From: Acidobacteriota bacterium
Lineage (GTDB): Bacteria > Acidobacteriota > UBA6911 > RPQK01 > JACQSY01
Assembly: GCA_016211085.1 (NCBI GenBank)
Contig: JACQSY010000009.1
Location: 1-64,000 of the forward strand
DNA: 64,000 nt
Direction of reading: 5' to 3'
The notes beneath the pieces are model-generated. The model worked only from the letters and a program-made list of their open reading frames with translations. It was not told the origin of the DNA and did no database searches. Shown here in pieces: positions 62,363 through 64,000 of the stretch. Made by a program: the position numbers and the translations under genes. The first letter of the stretch is position 1; every line of letters begins with the position of its first letter.

Positions 62363-63955
62363 ATGCTCCCCCCCAGGGAGGACTGGCCTGATTTAATTTC
62401 ACTTTCCGAGCTCAACTACCCGGAGAAGCTAAACGTGTGTTTCGAACTGCTGGACCGAAACGTTCTGGAGGGTCGCGGCAAGAATCCTGCGGTTCACTAT
62501 GGAACGCGGACCATGACGTACGCCGAATTGCTGGAGCAAGTGAAGCGTTTCAGCTGCGCGCTTGTCCGGCAGGGAATGAAGCACGGCGACCGGGTCTTGA
62601 TAAGGTCGACCAACACTCCTGAATTCGTGGTTGCCTGGCTTTCGATTTTGCGGATAGGCGCCATTGCGGTGGCCACCATGCCGTTGCTGAGAGCGCGCGA
62701 GCTCAAGGAAATGCTGCGGGATTCCGGTGCCAACCTGGCCGTTTGCGGTGCCGCCTTGCTGGAAGAGCTGGATAAAACGCTGGCCGAGTTTCCACAAGTC
62801 CAAGTAGTAGTCTGTGGAGGTACGCCGGGCAGGCATCACAGCTTTGAGGGTTGGGTGAACGGACCTGCGTTGTCTGAGCCGTGTGCCACGCGAAGCGACG
62901 ACATTGCACTTCTGGCCTACACTTCGGGCAGCACCGGCATCCCCAAAGGGACCATTCACTTTCATCGTGATGTTCTGGCCATTGCCGACACTTATTCGCG
63001 GCACATCTTGAATCCCTCTGCAAGCGACGTTTTCAGCGGCCACCCGACGCTGGCCTTTACTTTCGGTCTGGGGGGACTGCTGGTTTTTCCATTTCGAGTG
63101 GGCGCCTCCGTCGCATACGTCGACAAATTTACCCCGGAGATCATGTTGAGAGCGGTCCGTGATCACGGCGTCACCATCCTTTTCGCCGCCCCCACATCCT
63201 ACAAAATGATGATGCGGGATTTCGGCAAGGGCTTGAACCAATACCTGCCCAAGCTGAGGCTTTGCGTGAGTGCCGGAGAGACGCTGCCCGCGGCTGTTTT
63301 CACCGAATGGAAACAGCAGACGGGAATTACCATACTGGATGGAATTGGATCGACCGAAATGCTCCACATATTTATTTCCAATTCCGTGGACGATGCGCGT
63401 CCCGGGTTTACCGGCAAGCCGGTGTTCGGTTACGAAGCTCGTGTGGTGGATTCCGAACTGAGAGAAGTGCCGGCAGGACAGGAAGGAATGCTGGCAGTGC
63501 GCGGACCGACAGGCTGCAGGTACTGGAATCGTCCCGAACGCCAAAAAGAGTATGTAAAGGGTGGGTGGAACTTCCCCGGAGACATTTTCTTTAGGGATAA
63601 GGAAGGTTATTTCCACTACGGCTGCCGGAGCGACGATCTGATCATTTGTGGAGGCGTCAATATTTCCGGTCCCGAAGTAGAAAACGTGCTCATACAGCAT
63701 CCTGCCGTAAAAGAGGCGGCAGTAGTGGCGAGCCCTGACGATTTGAAAGGGTTTGTTCCCAAAGCCTTTGTGGTCCTCAACGAAAGCTATTTGCCGGAGT
63801 CCGACTTGTCTGAGGATCTCAAGGATTTTGTAAAAAAGGAAATAGCTCCTTATAAATACCCTCGACGCGTGGAATTTGTCTCCGAGCTTCCCAAGACTGC
63901 AACCGGCAAGATCCGGAGGGTGGAGCTGCGCGCGCGTGAACTTGGAAAGGCTTAA
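62363..63955 (+). CDS. Aromatic acid-CoA ligase, 2-aminobenzoate/benzoate-CoA ligase-like
   Basis: ATG 62363 after GGAGGT gives a 530-residue ANL enzyme. The AMP-binding P-loop is LLAYTSGSTGIPKGTIHFH; later blocks are GIGSTEMLHIFIS (A5), FRDKEGYFHYGCRSDDLI (A7/A8) and PKTATGKIRRVELR with the adenylation Lys (A10). The segment IRIGAIAVATMPLLRARELKE-type residues near 110 is characteristic of 2-aminobenzoate-CoA and benzoate-CoA ligases. It activates an aromatic acid to its CoA thioester at the cost of ATP. An FAD enzyme gene begins four bases after its stop. Confidence 0.9.
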   Translation: MLPPREDWPDLISLSELNYPEKLNVCFELLDRNVLEGRGKNPAVHYGTRTMTYAELLEQVKRFSCALVRQGMKHGDRVLIRSTNTPEFVVAWLSILRIGAIAVATMPLLRARELKEMLRDSGANLAVCGAALLEELDKTLAEFPQVQVVVCGGTPGRHHSFEGWVNGPALSEPCATRSDDIALLAYTSGSTGIPKGTIHFHRDVLAIADTYSRHILNPSASDVFSGHPTLAFTFGLGGLLVFPFRVGASVAYVDKFTPEIMLRAVRDHGVTILFAAPTSYKMMMRDFGKGLNQYLPKLRLCVSAGETLPAAVFTEWKQQTGITILDGIGSTEMLHIFISNSVDDARPGFTGKPVFGYEARVVDSELREVPAGQEGMLAVRGPTGCRYWNRPERQKEYVKGGWNFPGDIFFRDKEGYFHYGCRSDDLIICGGVNISGPEVENVLIQHPAVKEAAVVASPDDLKGFVPKAFVVLNESYLPESDLSEDLKDFVKKEIAPYKYPRRVEFVSELPKTATGKIRRVELRARELGKA

Positions 63956-63959
63956 GCGA

Positions 63960-64000
63960 ATGAAAGTCAATATTATCGGAGCAGGGCCCGCGGGGCTTTA
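63960..64000 (+). CDS. FAD-dependent monooxygenase-like protein, N-terminus only (runs off the right edge)
   Basis: Thirteen codons are visible: MKVNIIGAGPAGL. This is the first beta strand and dinucleotide-binding GxGxxG of an FAD Rossmann fold. Directly after an aminobenzoate-type CoA ligase, the expected protein is an aryl-CoA monooxygenase such as 2-aminobenzoyl-CoA monooxygenase/reductase or salicylyl-CoA 5-hydroxylase, whose N-termini look like this. The rest is outside the window, so only the fold is secure. Confidence 0.65.
   Translation, partial: MKVNIIGAGPAGL

Noticed and set aside
62429-63970. 513-residue open frame on the minus strand
   Set aside because: It lies exactly opposite the CoA ligase, has no recognisable protein features, and is explained by the codon bias of the ligase.

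Overview
The window most likely comes from an Acidobacteriota chromosome or metagenome bin. The main evidence is two complete Oar-type TonB-dependent receptors (carboxypeptidase-regulatory domain, plug, ~800-residue barrel) plus the relic of a third. Large secreted Ig/IPT-like proteins, F420-type enzymes and scattered eroded intergenic repeats agree with this. Phylum is an inference; no rRNA is present. Core genes are intact and compact, while the left half is interspersed with secreted proteins, relics and repeats.

Layout. 1-560: the 5' end of an IS110-type transposase leaving the window, then noncoding DNA with a short repeat recurring every ~65-70 bases. 560-10811: Lgt-like enzyme, a coupled pair of secreted proteins of unknown function, a secreted amidohydrolase and a TonB-dependent receptor. 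11095-19151: a catabolic block with an asparaginase-like protein (key Asp replaced by Val), HyuB/HyuA hydantoinase-oxoprolinase subunits, a class III CoA-transferase, a luciferase-family (LLM) oxidoreductase and an orphan CoxS-type 2Fe-2S subunit. 19138-21250: PfkB kinase and DNA polymerase IV on the minus strand. 21486-29367: a 42-residue membrane protein, a secreted flavocytochrome with a C-terminal tri-haem tail, a universal stress protein, a SIMPL protein, a Tdh/Kbl-like threonine-degradation pair, VanZ-like and DUF218-like membrane proteins. 29398-31331: a relic zone around tRNA-Lys(CTT), with a truncated receptor pseudogene on one side and a frameshifted LamG gene on the other. 31919-40028: a polytopic membrane protein, a radical SAM/SPASM protein, the second receptor and a DUF5666-like protein. 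40329-40662: two very small minus-strand genes.

40687-49590 is housekeeping: a glutamate-1-semialdehyde-aminomutase-like enzyme, then trigger factor, ClpP, ClpX, Lon and Rho, all on the plus strand.

49724-64000 is a 14-kb plus-strand catabolic cluster running off the right edge: IpdB/IpdA-like CoA-transferase-family subunits, an Old Yellow Enzyme-type reductase, RidA, a class III CoA-transferase, a B12-dependent mutase catalytic subunit, a BadI/MenB-like crotonase, a thiolase, a secreted cohesin-like protein, an amidohydrolase, MarR, a PPOX/F420-type flavoprotein, a 2-aminobenzoate/benzoate-type CoA ligase, and the first 13 codons of an FAD enzyme. Together these read as an aerobic CoA-thioester route for an aromatic or alicyclic acid: activate, dearomatise, reduce, deaminate, open the ring, thiolyse. 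This cluster is the best candidate here for an undescribed pathway; substrate and order of steps are inference.
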